64,000 nt of DNA from Sphingomonas suaedae (GTDB lineage: Bacteria; Pseudomonadota; Alphaproteobacteria; Sphingomonadales; Sphingomonadaceae). Under the pieces are notes generated by a model. That model was not told the DNA's origin and made no database searches. It saw only the letters and a program-made list of their open reading frames with translations. The translations under genes and the position numbers were made by a program. Location of the stretch: contig NZ_CP042239.1 in the NCBI RefSeq assembly GCF_007833215.1, positions 3,470,001 through 3,534,000 on the forward strand, in the 5' to 3' direction. Numbering within the stretch: the first letter of the stretch is position 1; every line of letters starts with the position of its first letter. Shown here one piece after another: positions 44,920 through 53,862 of the stretch.

Positions 44920-45924
44920 ATGACCACTCTCCCGAACACCATGCCCGACAGCCGGGAAACGACGATCCTCGACGCACCGGACAAGACGGTGAACGTGCGC
45001 GAGACGTTCGGCATCGACATCGACATGGAATGCCCCGCATTCAGCATTGCGGACGAGCGCGTCCCCGATCTCGATCCCGCTTATGTGTTCGATCCCGATA
45101 CGACGCTCGCGGTGCTGGCGGGCTTTGCGCACAACCGCCGCGTGATGATTCAGGGCTATCACGGCACCGGCAAGTCGTCGCACATCGAACAGGTGGCGGC
45201 GCGGCTCAACTGGCCGTGCATCCGCATCAACCTCGACGCGCATATCAGCCGTATCGACCTGATCGGTCGCGACGCGATCGTGCTCAAGGACGGGCAGCAG
45301 GTGACCGAATTCCGCGAGGGCCTGTTGCCCTGGGCCTTGCAGACGCCGACTGCATTGGTCTTCGACGAATATGACGCGGGCCGCCCCGACGTGATGTTCG
45401 TGATCCAGCGCGTGCTGGAGACCGAGGGCAAGCTGACGCTGCTCGACCAGAACCGCGTGATCCGCCCCAACCCCTGGTTCCGCCTGTTCGCGACCGCCAA
45501 CACCGTGGGCCTGGGCGACACCAGCGGGCTGTATCATGGCACGCAGCAGATCAACCAGGGTCAGATGGACCGCTGGAACATCGTCGTCACGCTCAACTAT
45601 CTCCCCGCCGCGACCGAGGCGCAGATCGTGCTCGCCAAGAGCGGCGATTACGACAAGCCGGGCGGCAAGGAACTGGTGGAGAATATGGTCCGTGTCGCGG
45701 AACTCACGCGCCGTGGCTTCATCAATGGCGACATCTCGACGGTGATGAGTCCGCGTACCGTCATCACCTGGGCGCAGAATGCGGACATCTTCAAGGATGT
45801 CGGCTTTGCCTTCCGTCTGTCGTTTCTCAACAAGTGCGACGAGGCGGAGCGGCCGCTGGTGGCGGAGTACTACCAGCGTGTGTTCGGCAAGGACCTGCCC
45901 GAGAGCGTGGTGGGGAAGGCTTGA
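44920..45924 (+). CDS. cobS: CobS-like AAA+ ATPase (cobaltochelatase subunit)
   Basis: A 334-residue MoxR-type AAA+ protein of the CobS family. Walker A is [20 protein letters not shown], Walker B is [20 protein letters not shown], and sensor/arginine regions are [15 protein letters not shown] and [20 protein letters not shown]. In aerobic B12 synthesis CobS-CobT drives cobalt insertion by CobN. No cobN or other cobalamin gene is visible here, so a separate role is possible. The ATG at 44920 gives the usual N-terminus; ATG at 44941 is an alternative. It is separated from cobT by a toxin-antitoxin pair. Confidence 0.9.
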   Translation: MTTLPNTMPDSRETTILDAPDKTVNVRETFGIDIDMECPAFSIADERVPDLDPAYVFDPDTTLAVLAGFAHNRRVMIQGYHGTGKSSHIEQVAARLNWPCIRINLDAHISRIDLIGRDAIVLKDGQQVTEFREGLLPWALQTPTALVFDEYDAGRPDVMFVIQRVLETEGKLTLLDQNRVIRPNPWFRLFATANTVGLGDTSGLYHGTQQINQGQMDRWNIVVTLNYLPAATEAQIVLAKSGDYDKPGGKELVENMVRVAELTRRGFINGDISTVMSPRTVITWAQNADIFKDVGFAFRLSFLNKCDEAERPLVAEYYQRVFGKDLPESVVGKA

Positions 45925-45936
45925 AGACAGGGGTGG

Positions 45937-45956
45937 GCTAAGCTAACTTAGCTAAG
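45937..45956. promoter_or_regulatory. Candidate autoregulatory operator of the toxin-antitoxin pair
   Basis: GCTAAG and CTTAGC form a perfect six-base inverted repeat around a four-base centre (45937-45952), overlapping a second perfect palindrome CTTAGCTAAG (45947-45956). It lies 17 bases upstream of the antitoxin ATG. Phd/YefM antitoxins generally bind palindromes at their own promoter. Confidence 0.5.
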
Positions 45957-45973
45957 TCCGTCAGGAGGGCGTA

Positions 45974-46258
45974 ATGGCCGAAGCTGATCCGCAAAAGACG
46001 TTCAACGTCCATGATGCCAAAACGCAGCTCTCGAAGCTGATCGACCGCGCACATGCGGGCGAGGAGATCATCCTGTCCAAGGCGGGCAAGCCCTATGCGA
46101 AGCTGGTCGCATTCGAGCCGACTCCCTTGCCCCGCCGCCAGCCTGGTCGCTTCAAGCATTTGTTGAGGGATATCGATCCCGACGCAGTGCTCGCTCCTTG
46201 CTTTACCGAGGAAGAACTCGACGAGATCGAGAACGCCAGCCTTTTTCCACCAGAATGA
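45974..46258 (+). CDS. Phd/YefM-type antitoxin
   Basis: A 94-residue antitoxin. The N-terminal DNA-binding part has TFNVHDAKTQLSKLIDRAHA and EEIILSKAGKPYAKLVAFEP, the classical Phd/YefM pattern with the GKP turn. The C-terminal part, RFKHLLRDIDPDAVLAPCFT and then EEELDEIENASL, is acidic and should wrap the toxin. An AGGAGGG ribosome binding site precedes the ATG. The toxin gene starts inside its last codons (ATGA). The pair is inserted between cobS and cobT. Confidence 0.88.
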   Translation: MAEADPQKTFNVHDAKTQLSKLIDRAHAGEEIILSKAGKPYAKLVAFEPTPLPRRQPGRFKHLLRDIDPDAVLAPCFTEEELDEIENASLFPPE

Positions 46259-46647
46259 CGATGCGTCTTCTGCTCGATACACATGCATTGTTGTGGTGGT
46301 GGAATGACGGCCCCCGGCTTCCCGATGCAGCACGATCCGCTATGTCCGATCCGGCGAATGCAGTTTTCGTGAGTGCCGCGACCGGCTGGGAGATCGCAAC
46401 CAAGGTGCGAAAGAACCAACTTCCCGAATTCGCTGGCAGCATCGGCGCTTTTGTCGAGGATGTCGTGCGCGACGGGTTCAGCCATCTTGATGTCACGGCA
46501 AGGCACGGCGTGCATGGAGGCTCACTGCCCGGGATTCACAAGGACCCGTTCGATCGGTTGATCGCGGCTCAGGCGCTGCTTGAACATCTGACCGTCGTCA
46601 CATGTGATCGTGCAATCGCCGCGTTCGGTTGTGAGACTCTCTGGTAA
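46255..46647 (+). CDS. PIN domain toxin (VapC-like)
   Basis: A 130-residue PIN domain ribonuclease. The acidic residues are in [14 protein letters not shown] (Asp), [13 protein letters not shown] (Glu), [13 protein letters not shown] (Asp) and [10 protein letters not shown] (Asp). The LDTHALLWW form marks the type often paired with Phd-like antitoxins. The ATG at 46255 overlaps the antitoxin stop as ATGA; a second ATG at 46261 is in frame. The TAA stop overlaps the cobT ATG (TAATG), so toxin translation may be coupled to CobT synthesis. Confidence 0.88.
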   Translation: MTMRLLLDTHALLWWWNDGPRLPDAARSAMSDPANAVFVSAATGWEIATKVRKNQLPEFAGSIGAFVEDVVRDGFSHLDVTARHGVHGGSLPGIHKDPFDRLIAAQALLEHLTVVTCDRAIAAFGCETLW

Positions 46648-48479
46648 TGCCGACCGACTCACCCCTCGACCAGTTCAAGTCCGTTCTTGCCGGGACAGCG
46701 CGGGCGCTCAGCAACGAGCCGGAGCTGGAACTCGCTTTCAGCGCGGATGCGCCCGCGCAGTCGGGGCGGCATCTCAAGGTTCCGATGCCCGGCCGCAACC
46801 TGCCGCCCGAGCAGGTGGCCGAAGCGCGCGGCTTTGCCGATGGCTTCGCGCTGCGGCTGCGGCTGCACGACGCCGCCACGCATCTCAAGGCCGCGCCCAA
46901 GGAGCCGGTCGCACGCGCCGTATTCGACGCGGTTGAGACCGCCCGTGTCGAGGCGCTGGGATCGCGCGGCTATGCGGGAATCGCCGACAATCTCGACCAT
47001 GCGCTTGAGATGAAGATGCGGTCGGACCCGATCAGCCGCGCCCGTACGCGCGACGAGGTTCCGCTGTCCACTGCGGTGCAGCTGCTGGTGCGCGAGCGGC
47101 TGACCGGGCGCGAGGCGCCTGCCGCCTCCGCGCTTGGTCTGGCGCTGGTGCGCGACTGGATCGAGGACAAGGGCGGCGCCGATCTCGACGCGCTGGCGCT
47201 GGCGATCGACGATCAGGCGACGTTTGCGCAGCTGGTCGGCAATCTGCTCCAGGATCTCGAACTGACCGAGGGCGATCTGGCCCCCGATGAGTCGGATGAC
47301 AGCGGTGGCGAGGACGAAGGGACGGACTCGCCCGACGAGGACGAGGCCGACGCGGGCGACGAGCCGGGCGAGACCGGCGAGGGCGAGATCGACGCGCGCG
47401 GCGAACAGCGCGAGGGCGAGACCGAAGAGGGCGAAGACTCCGAACAGCAGGAGGGCGAGTTCGAGGACGGCGAGGGTGAGCCCGGCGATGCGGGGGAGGA
47501 GGGCATGATGCCCGTCCGCCCCAATCGCCCCTGGTCCGATCTGCCACCCCAATTCGAATATGCCGCCTATACGACGCAATATGATGAGATCGTCGCCGCC
47601 ACCGACCTGTGCGACGATGAGGAGCTGGTACGGCTGCGCGCCTATCTCGATACGCAATTGTCGAACCTTCAGGGCGTGGTGACCAAGCTCGCCAACCGGC
47701 TCCAGCGGCGGTTGATGGCGCAGCAGAATCGCAGCTGGGATTTCGACCAGGACGAAGGGCTGCTCGACGCCGCTCGACTGGCGCGCGTGGTGGTCAATCC
47801 AATGCAGTCGCTGTCGTACAAGGTCGAGAAGGACACCGAGTTCAAGGACACGGTCGTCACGCTGCTGATCGACAATAGTGGATCGATGCGCGGGCGGCCG
47901 ATCAGCATCGCGGCGATCAGCGCCGACATCCTCGCCCGCACGCTGGAGCGCGTTGGGGTGAAGACCGAGATCCTCGGCTTCACGACACGCGCGTGGAAGG
48001 GCGGCCAGAGCCGCGAGAAATGGCTGGGCGAGGGCCGCCCGCCCCAGCCCGGGCGCCTCAACGACGTGCGGCACATCGTCTATAAACAGGCCGACGAGCC
48101 GTGGCGGCGTGCCAAGAAGTCCCTTGGCCTGATGATGCGCGAGGGGCTGCTCAAGGAAAATATCGACGGCGAGGCGCTGCTTTGGGCGCACAGCCGCCTG
48201 ATCGCGCGGCCGGAGGATCGCAAGATCCTGATGGTCATCAGCGACGGCGCGCCGGTCGACGATTCGACGCTGAGCGTCAACAGCGGCTCCTATCTGGAGC
48301 GGCATCTGCGCCAAGTGATCGGATGGATCGAAAGCCGCTCGCCGGTCGGCCTCGTCGCGATCGGCATCGGCCATGACGTCACGCGCTATTACAGCCGTGC
48401 GGTGACGATCATGGATGTCGACCAGCTTGCCGGGACGATGATCGAACAGCTTGCCGCGCTGTTCGATCTGGAGCCGTGA
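46647..48479 (+). CDS. cobT: CobT-like VWA protein (cobaltochelatase subunit)
   Basis: A 610-residue partner of CobS. The N-terminal domain (about 1-205) is followed by a strongly acidic Glu/Asp/Gly-rich linker (about 208-292) with little structure. The C-terminal VWA domain begins [20 protein letters not shown], the MIDAS D-x-S-x-S motif. [15 protein letters not shown] and [20 protein letters not shown] follow. The pair forms a MoxR-VWA remodelling machine. The ATG overlaps the PIN toxin stop. Length is typical of CobT. Confidence 0.9.
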   Translation: MPTDSPLDQFKSVLAGTARALSNEPELELAFSADAPAQSGRHLKVPMPGRNLPPEQVAEARGFADGFALRLRLHDAATHLKAAPKEPVARAVFDAVETARVEALGSRGYAGIADNLDHALEMKMRSDPISRARTRDEVPLSTAVQLLVRERLTGREAPAASALGLALVRDWIEDKGGADLDALALAIDDQATFAQLVGNLLQDLELTEGDLAPDESDDSGGEDEGTDSPDEDEADAGDEPGETGEGEIDARGEQREGETEEGEDSEQQEGEFEDGEGEPGDAGEEGMMPVRPNRPWSDLPPQFEYAAYTTQYDEIVAATDLCDDEELVRLRAYLDTQLSNLQGVVTKLANRLQRRLMAQQNRSWDFDQDEGLLDAARLARVVVNPMQSLSYKVEKDTEFKDTVVTLLIDNSGSMRGRPISIAAISADILARTLERVGVKTEILGFTTRAWKGGQSREKWLGEGRPPQPGRLNDVRHIVYKQADEPWRRAKKSLGLMMREGLLKENIDGEALLWAHSRLIARPEDRKILMVISDGAPVDDSTLSVNSGSYLERHLRQVIGWIESRSPVGLVAIGIGHDVTRYYSRAVTIMDVDQLAGTMIEQLAALFDLEP

Positions 48480-48754
48480 TCGCGCCGCCCCCGGGCGGAT
48501 TCCATCCGCCGGTCAAGCGCAGCATCACGATTGCCGCACATGCCACCTCCATCAGTCTGGAACCACCATTCTGGCGCGCGCTGGAGGCAGCGGCGCGCGC
48601 GCGCGCGATGCCGCTCAATGCGCTCGTCGCGCAGATCGACCATCTGCGCATTCAGGCCGACGCGCCGCCAAACCTTGCCAGCGCGCTACGTAGCTGGCTC
48701 CTCGACGAAGCCACGCACACGCAACAAAATGAAAATGACTCGCATTTACGTTGA
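48476..48754 (+). CDS. Ribbon-helix-helix domain protein
   Basis: A 92-residue protein starting at GTG 48476, overlapping the cobT stop. Residues about 15-60 ([20 protein letters not shown], then [19 protein letters not shown]) match the RHH_4 fold: one beta-strand followed by two helices, as in small DNA-binding regulators. Its 3' end runs through the first Fur-type box in front of the TonB-receptor gene, so transcription of this gene and receptor control must interfere or connect. Targets unknown. Confidence 0.75.
   Translation: MIAPPPGGFHPPVKRSITIAAHATSISLEPPFWRALEAAARARAMPLNALVAQIDHLRIQADAPPNLASALRSWLLDEATHTQQNENDSHLR
48730..48744 (+). promoter_or_regulatory. Fur-type operator box 1 of the TonB receptor
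   Basis: TGAAAATGACTCGCA matches box 2 at 48758-48772 in 12 of 15 positions and lies 28 bases before it, inside the 3' end of the ribbon-helix-helix gene. Confidence 0.45.
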
Positions 48755-48757
48755 CAG

Positions 48758-48772
48758 TGAGAACGAGTCGCA
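48758..48772 (+). promoter_or_regulatory. Fur-type operator box 2 of the TonB receptor
   Basis: TGAGAACGAGTCGCA lies 34 bases upstream of the receptor ATG. It matches the minus-strand reading of the box at 55049-55063 in 13 of 15 positions. TTGACA at 48751-48756 just upstream could be the -35 element. Confidence 0.5.
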
Positions 48773-48805
48773 ATAGCTGGCCTCCGAACAACAACGGGGG
48801 TTTCC

Positions 48806-51139
48806 ATGACTCGTATTTCGTCGGACGGCCGCAGCGCCGCGCCTGCCTTCCTCGCGCTCGCTGCAATCGGCTTCGTCGCGTCTGCTCCGGCCTATGCAAC
48901 TGACGCGGCCGCCGATCCGGTGGACGAACAGGACCAGCGCGCCGACGTCGTCGTCACCGGCAAGGAAGTAAAGTCGGAGCAGGAAAGTCCCAAGGCGACG
49001 CGCCCGGTCCGCGACACGCCGCAGACCGTGACGATCCTGACCGCCAAGACGATCGAGGAACAGAATCTCCTCACCCTGCGCGACGTGCTGACCACCGTGC
49101 CCGGAATCACCTTTGGCGCAGGCGAGGGCGGCGGCGGCTATGGCGATTCCATCACGCTACGCGGCTATTCGGCGAATACCGACATCACCGTTGATGGGGT
49201 GCGCGACAGCGCGCAATATACCCGCACCGACAGCTTCAACCTCGAACAGATCGAGGTCGTGAATGGCGCCAACTCGGTCTATTCGGGCGCCGGGTCGGTC
49301 GGCGGTTCGATCAATATCGTCACCAAGCGTCCGCTTGAGCGCACGCAGATCGTCGCCAATGCCGGGATCGGCACCGACGATTATTATCGCGGCACGGTGG
49401 ATGCCAATATCCGCGCCAGCGAGTTCATCGCCTTCCGCCTCAACGCGATGGTACACAAGAACGACATTCCCGGTCGCGATGTGGAGAATTACGAGCGCTG
49501 GGGCGTCGCGCCCTCGGTGACGCTGGGCATTGGCGGGCCGACCAGCCTGACGCTGCAATATCTGCATCAGGAAGATACCAATATCCCGCAATATGGCGTC
49601 CCCTATTATGTGGGGTCGGGCGGGTTGATCCATGAAGTCGATAAGAGCGACTATTTCGGCTACCGCAATGTCGATACGCAGCGGATCAATGTCGATCAGG
49701 CGACCGCGATCTTCGACCATGAATTCAGCGACAGCATCAGCATCCGCAACCTGACCCGGTGGCAGGATGTCCGCCAGTTCGCGCGCGTCAATCCGCCGCA
49801 GGGCAGCTTCTGCCTCTCGACCGGCCTGCTCGCGACCGGCGCGCCCTGTCCGGCAACCGTCCCGGCGGGCTATTACCTCCCCTCCGGCCCGCGCGGCACG
49901 ACGCGCAGTTCGCGCAACCAGCTCGGCTATACCCAGACCGATCTGAAGGCCGAATTCGGCACGGGCGGGGTGGCCCATACGCTGGTGCTCGGCTTTTCCG
50001 CGGCGTGGGAGAAATATTTCCTCGAAAGCGGCAATTCACAGCGCAATGCCGACGGCAGCAATCCCAATTCCAGCTATCCGCTCATCAACATCGCCAATCC
50101 GAACGAGGTCGTCGTGGGTCCCGCAGGCTTCACCTATGGCAGCAACGTCTATACCGGCCCGATCAACTTCATCCCGACCGCGCGCCAGAATGGCGAACTC
50201 GAAAACTTCGCCGTCTATCTGTTCGACACGATCGCCTTTTCCGACCAGCTGGAGCTGAATGGCGGGGTGCGGTACGAGCATAACAGCGGCTGGTATCGCG
50301 CCGATACGGTTGCTTCGAGCGGCGCCAATCTGGGCCAGGTGACACCGGGCGAGCGCTTCGAGAATAGCGACGATCTGTTTAGCTATCGCGTCGGCCTTGT
50401 CTTCAAGCCGGTGCCGGAGGTCAGCCTCTACGCGGCCTATGGAAACTCCAAGACTCCGTCCAAAACCTCGGTCAACGGCTCCTGCACTGCGGCGACATGC
50501 AACGTAAAGCCGGAAAGTGCGCTCAACTACGAGATCGGGGCCAAGGCCGAACTGATGGGTGGCGATCTGCTGCTGACTTTCGCCGCGTTCCGCAACGAGC
50601 GCGACCAGTATAAGGTCGCCTCCGCCGACCCGCTGATCCCCGAACAGCAGCTCGACGGCCGTTCGCGCGTCAACGGCATCGCATTGGGTGCGGTGGGACA
50701 GATCAGCGACGCCTGGTCGATCACCGCCAACTACACCTATCTCGACAGCGAGATCCTGCAGAGCGTCGCCGACGGCGTCGCTGACCCGGCAGTGGGTGCC
50801 GATCTTCAGAACACGCCGACCCATTCGGGCAGCCTGTTCACGACCTACACACTGCCGTTCGGGCTGCGCGTGGGGTACGGCGTCACTTTTCAGGGCGATT
50901 TCGCACTGAACCTGCCGACCGCGACCAACAACGAGATCTATCGCGTTCAGGACTATTGGGTGCACAACGCGTTCTTGGCCTATGACTTTACCGAGAATTT
51001 CTCGGCACAGCTCAACATCAAGAACGCGACCGACGCGGATTATTTCACGCGAATCCGCAACAATGCCGGTTCCAGTGTTGGCTGGGCAACCGCAGGCGAA
51101 AGCCGCTCGGCAGTGCTGACGCTGGGTTATCGCTTCTAG
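48806..51139 (+). CDS. TonB-dependent siderophore receptor (Fiu/CirA-like)
   Basis: A 777-residue outer-membrane receptor. A signal peptide (about 1-31, ending PAYA-TDA) is followed by DVVVTGKEV as likely TonB box. The plug (about 65-180) contains DTPQTVTILTAKTIEEQNLL, VPGITFGAGEGGGGYGDSIT and VEVVNGANSVYSGAGSVGGS-like segments. The 22-strand barrel ends LTLGYRF with the terminal aromatic typical for outer-membrane insertion. Its adjacency to a PiuC dioxygenase resembles the E. coli fiu-ybiX pair, which takes up catecholate siderophores. Two Fur-type boxes lie upstream. Confidence 0.93.
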   Translation: MTRISSDGRSAAPAFLALAAIGFVASAPAYATDAAADPVDEQDQRADVVVTGKEVKSEQESPKATRPVRDTPQTVTILTAKTIEEQNLLTLRDVLTTVPGITFGAGEGGGGYGDSITLRGYSANTDITVDGVRDSAQYTRTDSFNLEQIEVVNGANSVYSGAGSVGGSINIVTKRPLERTQIVANAGIGTDDYYRGTVDANIRASEFIAFRLNAMVHKNDIPGRDVENYERWGVAPSVTLGIGGPTSLTLQYLHQEDTNIPQYGVPYYVGSGGLIHEVDKSDYFGYRNVDTQRINVDQATAIFDHEFSDSISIRNLTRWQDVRQFARVNPPQGSFCLSTGLLATGAPCPATVPAGYYLPSGPRGTTRSSRNQLGYTQTDLKAEFGTGGVAHTLVLGFSAAWEKYFLESGNSQRNADGSNPNSSYPLINIANPNEVVVGPAGFTYGSNVYTGPINFIPTARQNGELENFAVYLFDTIAFSDQLELNGGVRYEHNSGWYRADTVASSGANLGQVTPGERFENSDDLFSYRVGLVFKPVPEVSLYAAYGNSKTPSKTSVNGSCTAATCNVKPESALNYEIGAKAELMGGDLLLTFAAFRNERDQYKVASADPLIPEQQLDGRSRVNGIALGAVGQISDAWSITANYTYLDSEILQSVADGVADPAVGADLQNTPTHSGSLFTTYTLPFGLRVGYGVTFQGDFALNLPTATNNEIYRVQDYWVHNAFLAYDFTENFSAQLNIKNATDADYFTRIRNNAGSSVGWATAGESRSAVLTLGYRF

Positions 51140-51152
51140 GGCCAAAGGGGGA

Positions 51153-51195
51153 GGAGCGGGTGGGGGCCGACTGTCCCCGGCCTTCCATCCGCTCC
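51153..51195 (+). repeat. Hairpin between the receptor and dioxygenase genes
   Basis: GGAGCGG (51153-51159) pairs with CCGCTCC (51189-51195), enclosing an inner GGCCG/CGGCC stem. There is no T-run, so it could reduce read-through or process the mRNA rather than terminate it fully. Confidence 0.4.
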
Positions 51196-51220
51196 GACCC
51201 CCTGCCATGAAGGCGGCATC

Positions 51221-51904
51221 ATGCTGATCGCAATCCCCGACCTGCTCGACCGTCTTGGCATCGCATCCTTGCGGCGGATCATTGACGATGCCCCCTGGCA
51301 GGACGGCAACGCCACCTCCGGCCATCAGTCGGCGCTGGCCAAGCGCAACGAACAGTTACCCGAGGCGAGCGAGGCGGCGCATCAGGCCGGGCGCATGGTG
51401 CTCGACGCGCTCGGAAAGTCACCGCTGTTCTTCGCGGCCGCGCTGCCGCTCAAGGTCTTCCCCCCGCTGTTCAACCGCTATGGCGTCGGCCAGACCTTCG
51501 ACATCCATGTCGACAATGCGATCCGCATCCAGCGCGGCTCGGACTTCCGCATCCGCAGCGACCTGTCGATGACCGTCTTCCTCGAAGACCCTGCCGCGTA
51601 TGACGGCGGCGAGCTGGTGATCGAGGACCAGTTCGGGGTGCAGACCGTGAAGCTTCCCGCCGGACATGGCGTGCTCTATCCGTCTTCCAGCCTTCACAAG
51701 GTGTTGCCCGTGACGCGCGGTCGCCGTGTCGCCTCCTTCTTCTGGATCCAGTCGATGGTCCGCGACGATGGTGCGCGGCGCATCCTGTTCGACCTCGACC
51801 AGAGCGTCCAGCGCCTGACCGCCCAGCTCGGCGGCACCGACCGCAGCGTGATCGAACTGACCGGGGTGTATCACAATTTGTTGCGCCGCTGGGCGGACGC
51901 CTGA
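51221..51904 (+). CDS. piuC: PiuC/YbiX-type Fe(II)/2-oxoglutarate-dependent dioxygenase
   Basis: A 227-residue PKHD-type hydroxylase. The iron facial triad is H96 and D98 in [12 protein letters not shown] plus H159 in [17 protein letters not shown], and R169 would bind 2-oxoglutarate. The C-terminal [15 protein letters not shown] is a family hallmark. Such genes stand next to iron-regulated TonB receptors and may modify siderophores or receptors, but their substrate is not established. It lies 81 bases after the receptor gene, probably co-transcribed. Confidence 0.9.
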   Translation: MLIAIPDLLDRLGIASLRRIIDDAPWQDGNATSGHQSALAKRNEQLPEASEAAHQAGRMVLDALGKSPLFFAAALPLKVFPPLFNRYGVGQTFDIHVDNAIRIQRGSDFRIRSDLSMTVFLEDPAAYDGGELVIEDQFGVQTVKLPAGHGVLYPSSSLHKVLPVTRGRRVASFFWIQSMVRDDGARRILFDLDQSVQRLTAQLGGTDRSVIELTGVYHNLLRRWADA

Positions 51905-51941
51905 GCCAAGGCATCGAGCGTTCAGTGAATTGTCCCAGCAG

Positions 51942-52025
51942 CCGTTTGCCCTGAGCTTGTCGAAGGGCGGCAGTCTGCCGTGACTGAGCGCGGGATGGGT
52001 GCTTCGACAAGCTCAGCACAAACGG
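51942..52025. repeat. Dispersed inverted repeat element
   Basis: An 84-base element bounded by CCGTTTG and CAAACGG, with inner arms GAGCTTGTCGAAG and CTTCGACAAGCTC. This CTTCGACAAGCTCAG core is a sequence I associate with sphingomonad intergenic repeats. It lies between the convergent ends of the dioxygenase and apbE genes. Confidence 0.6.
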
Positions 52026-52040
52026 ATGACGGGCATCGCG

Positions 52041-52940
52041 CTACTCCAGCATCGCCCGCAACGCGCCCGACAGCCACTCACCCCGACCCCGCACCACCAA
52101 CTGCACCGCCAGCCCCTCGCGCTTCGCCAGCGCCATCGCCGCCTCGGACTCCAGCACCGTCAGGGCACTCGCCCAGGCATCGGCGTGACAGCAATCGGCG
52201 TGGATCACGGTGACACTCGCCGTGCCATGCGCGATCGGGTGGCCGGTGCGTGGGTCGATGCTGTGGTTGCCCGCAGCCGAATTCCGGCGATAATCCCCCG
52301 ACGTCGCCACCGCGATCCCGTGCAGCGCGATCCGCAGCGGCGGCAGCGCCATGCCCGGCGGTGCCTCGACATCGACCCACCAGGGCTGGCCATCGGGCCG
52401 GATGCCCGCACCGACCAGCTCGCCGCCGATCTCGACGAGGAAATCGGCGCAGCCGAGCGCCCGCAACTTGGCCGCGACCGCATCGACCGCATAGCCTTTG
52501 GCGACCCCCGACAGGTCGAGCTGCGCCGGTCGGATGCGGCGCAGTCGGAGCAGGGCGGCATCGAGTTCGATTGCGCCCAATCCGATCGCCGCGCGCGCAG
52601 CGTCGATCGCGGCGGGCTGTGGTGCATCGGGGCGCGGACCCGGCGGGCCAAAGCCCCACAGATCGACCAGCGCGCCCATTGCCGGGTCGAACGCACCGCC
52701 CGAGCGCGCCGCGACCTCCAGCGCAACGCCCATGACCGCCACGAATTCCGGCGCGATGCCGTGCCACGCGCCCGGTGCGGCGGCGTTGATCCGGCTGAGC
52801 TGCGAGGCTGGCTCCCAATGGCTCATCTGCGCGACGACGGTGGCCAGCACGCCTCGGATCGCTGCCCCAACGCCGGGCGGCGGGGCGACGATCTGCGCCG
52901 ACCAGCGCGTCCCCATCGTCTCCCCGCCGAACCGCTCCAC
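52041..52940 (-). CDS. apbE: FAD:protein FMN transferase
   Basis: ApbE attaches FMN covalently to Thr/Ser of extracytoplasmic proteins. The 299-residue sequence has GGETMGTRWSA, MSHWEPASQLSRINAA, GGAFDPAMGALVDLWGFGP, LDLSGVAKGYAVD (about 141-153), HSIDPRTGHP (226-235) and ADAWASALTV, where the Asp and surrounding residues bind Mg and FAD. No signal peptide is seen from the GTG at 52940. The frame continues upstream with family-like residues (RIAIPQSLSP) but no ATG; a CTG at 53018 overlapping the DUF4198 stop is a possible start. Part of the reverse iron operon. Confidence 0.9.
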   Translation of the reverse strand: MERFGGETMGTRWSAQIVAPPPGVGAAIRGVLATVVAQMSHWEPASQLSRINAAAPGAWHGIAPEFVAVMGVALEVAARSGGAFDPAMGALVDLWGFGPPGPRPDAPQPAAIDAARAAIGLGAIELDAALLRLRRIRPAQLDLSGVAKGYAVDAVAAKLRALGCADFLVEIGGELVGAGIRPDGQPWWVDVEAPPGMALPPLRIALHGIAVATSGDYRRNSAAGNHSIDPRTGHPIAHGTASVTVIHADCCHADAWASALTVLESEAAMALAKREGLAVQLVVRGRGEWLSGALRAMLE

Positions 52941-53014
52941 GCGCGCTGTCGCCCGTCGCCGGTGAAAGGCGGCGGGCGACAGCGATTGCGGAATGGCGAT
53001 GCGGGGTTCGGGCG

Positions 53015-53845
53015 TCAGGGCGCCATGACCTCCAGCGTCGTGACATAGCTCGCACGGCGACCGCCGGGGGCGGGCGGGGCGCCCTCTTCACGCGCGGCGC
53101 GCGGGGTGGTGACGTTGATCCAGTACATGCCCGGCTCGCCCCATTTCACCATGACCTTGCCGTCGGCGTCCGTCGTCAAATCCTGCTGGTTCAGCTGGTC
53201 GCGATAGCGGATGCCGCCCGGAATGACGGTCACCGTCAGGCCGCTCGCGGGCTTGCCGTCGAGCAGGAACTGGAAGGTCGCGTCTTCACCGACAATCAGG
53301 TCGTTGGGGTGAGTTACCGGGACCAGTTCGATCCCCTTGCCGGTCGGCCTGAACACCGTGGTGGTCGGTTCGCCCGCGGTCACGAAAATTTCGTTGCGGT
53401 TGCTGCTGGTGGTCGTGCGGACATCGGTGGCGCCCGCCGGGATGGCGCTGGCGAGCGTGGCGGCGGTGGTGCCGCGGGGCAGGCGCTTTTCCTCGCCGTT
53501 CAGCTTGTACGTCCCCATCACGCCCTCGCTGGCGTAGAAAATCTTGTAGGTGCCGCGTTTCTGAATCTGCACGTCGAAGGTGGTGCGATAGCGACCCTGC
53601 GCCTTGTTCTTCACCTCGCCCGACGTGCCGTCGGGCAGCATCACACTGATATCGGCACGCATCGGTTGATGCTCGAAATAGAACAGGTCGTTGGACACGG
53701 CGGCGTCAACCGTGATCCAGACATCGTCGCCCTCGCCCGAGATGACGGTCATCGACGGGAGCATCCACTGGCGATGTGCCTGGACACTGGCGGGAATGGC
53801 GACCGCAGCGACGGCTGTGGCGATCAATATGGTACGGAGCTTCAT
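53015..53845 (-). CDS. DUF4198 exported protein
   Basis: A 276-residue periplasmic protein. The signal peptide (1-23, ending ASVQA) would leave His24 as mature N-terminus (HRQWMLPS). The rest is beta-rich: an N-terminal region with WITVDAAVSNDLFYFEHQP and a C-terminal Ig-like domain with GKPASGLTVTVIPGGIRYRD and GKVMVKWGEPGMYWINVTTP. DUF4198 proteins accompany metal transport systems, and an exposed N-terminal His often binds metal in related folds. Context suggests an iron or siderophore role. It lies 17 bases after the DUF2271 gene. Confidence 0.85.
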   Translation of the reverse strand: MKLRTILIATAVAAVAIPASVQAHRQWMLPSMTVISGEGDDVWITVDAAVSNDLFYFEHQPMRADISVMLPDGTSGEVKNKAQGRYRTTFDVQIQKRGTYKIFYASEGVMGTYKLNGEEKRLPRGTTAATLASAIPAGATDVRTTTSSNRNEIFVTAGEPTTTVFRPTGKGIELVPVTHPNDLIVGEDATFQFLLDGKPASGLTVTVIPGGIRYRDQLNQQDLTTDADGKVMVKWGEPGMYWINVTTPRAAREEGAPPAPGGRRASYVTTLEVMAP

Positions 53846-53862
53846 GACTTTGGTCCCCTGGT

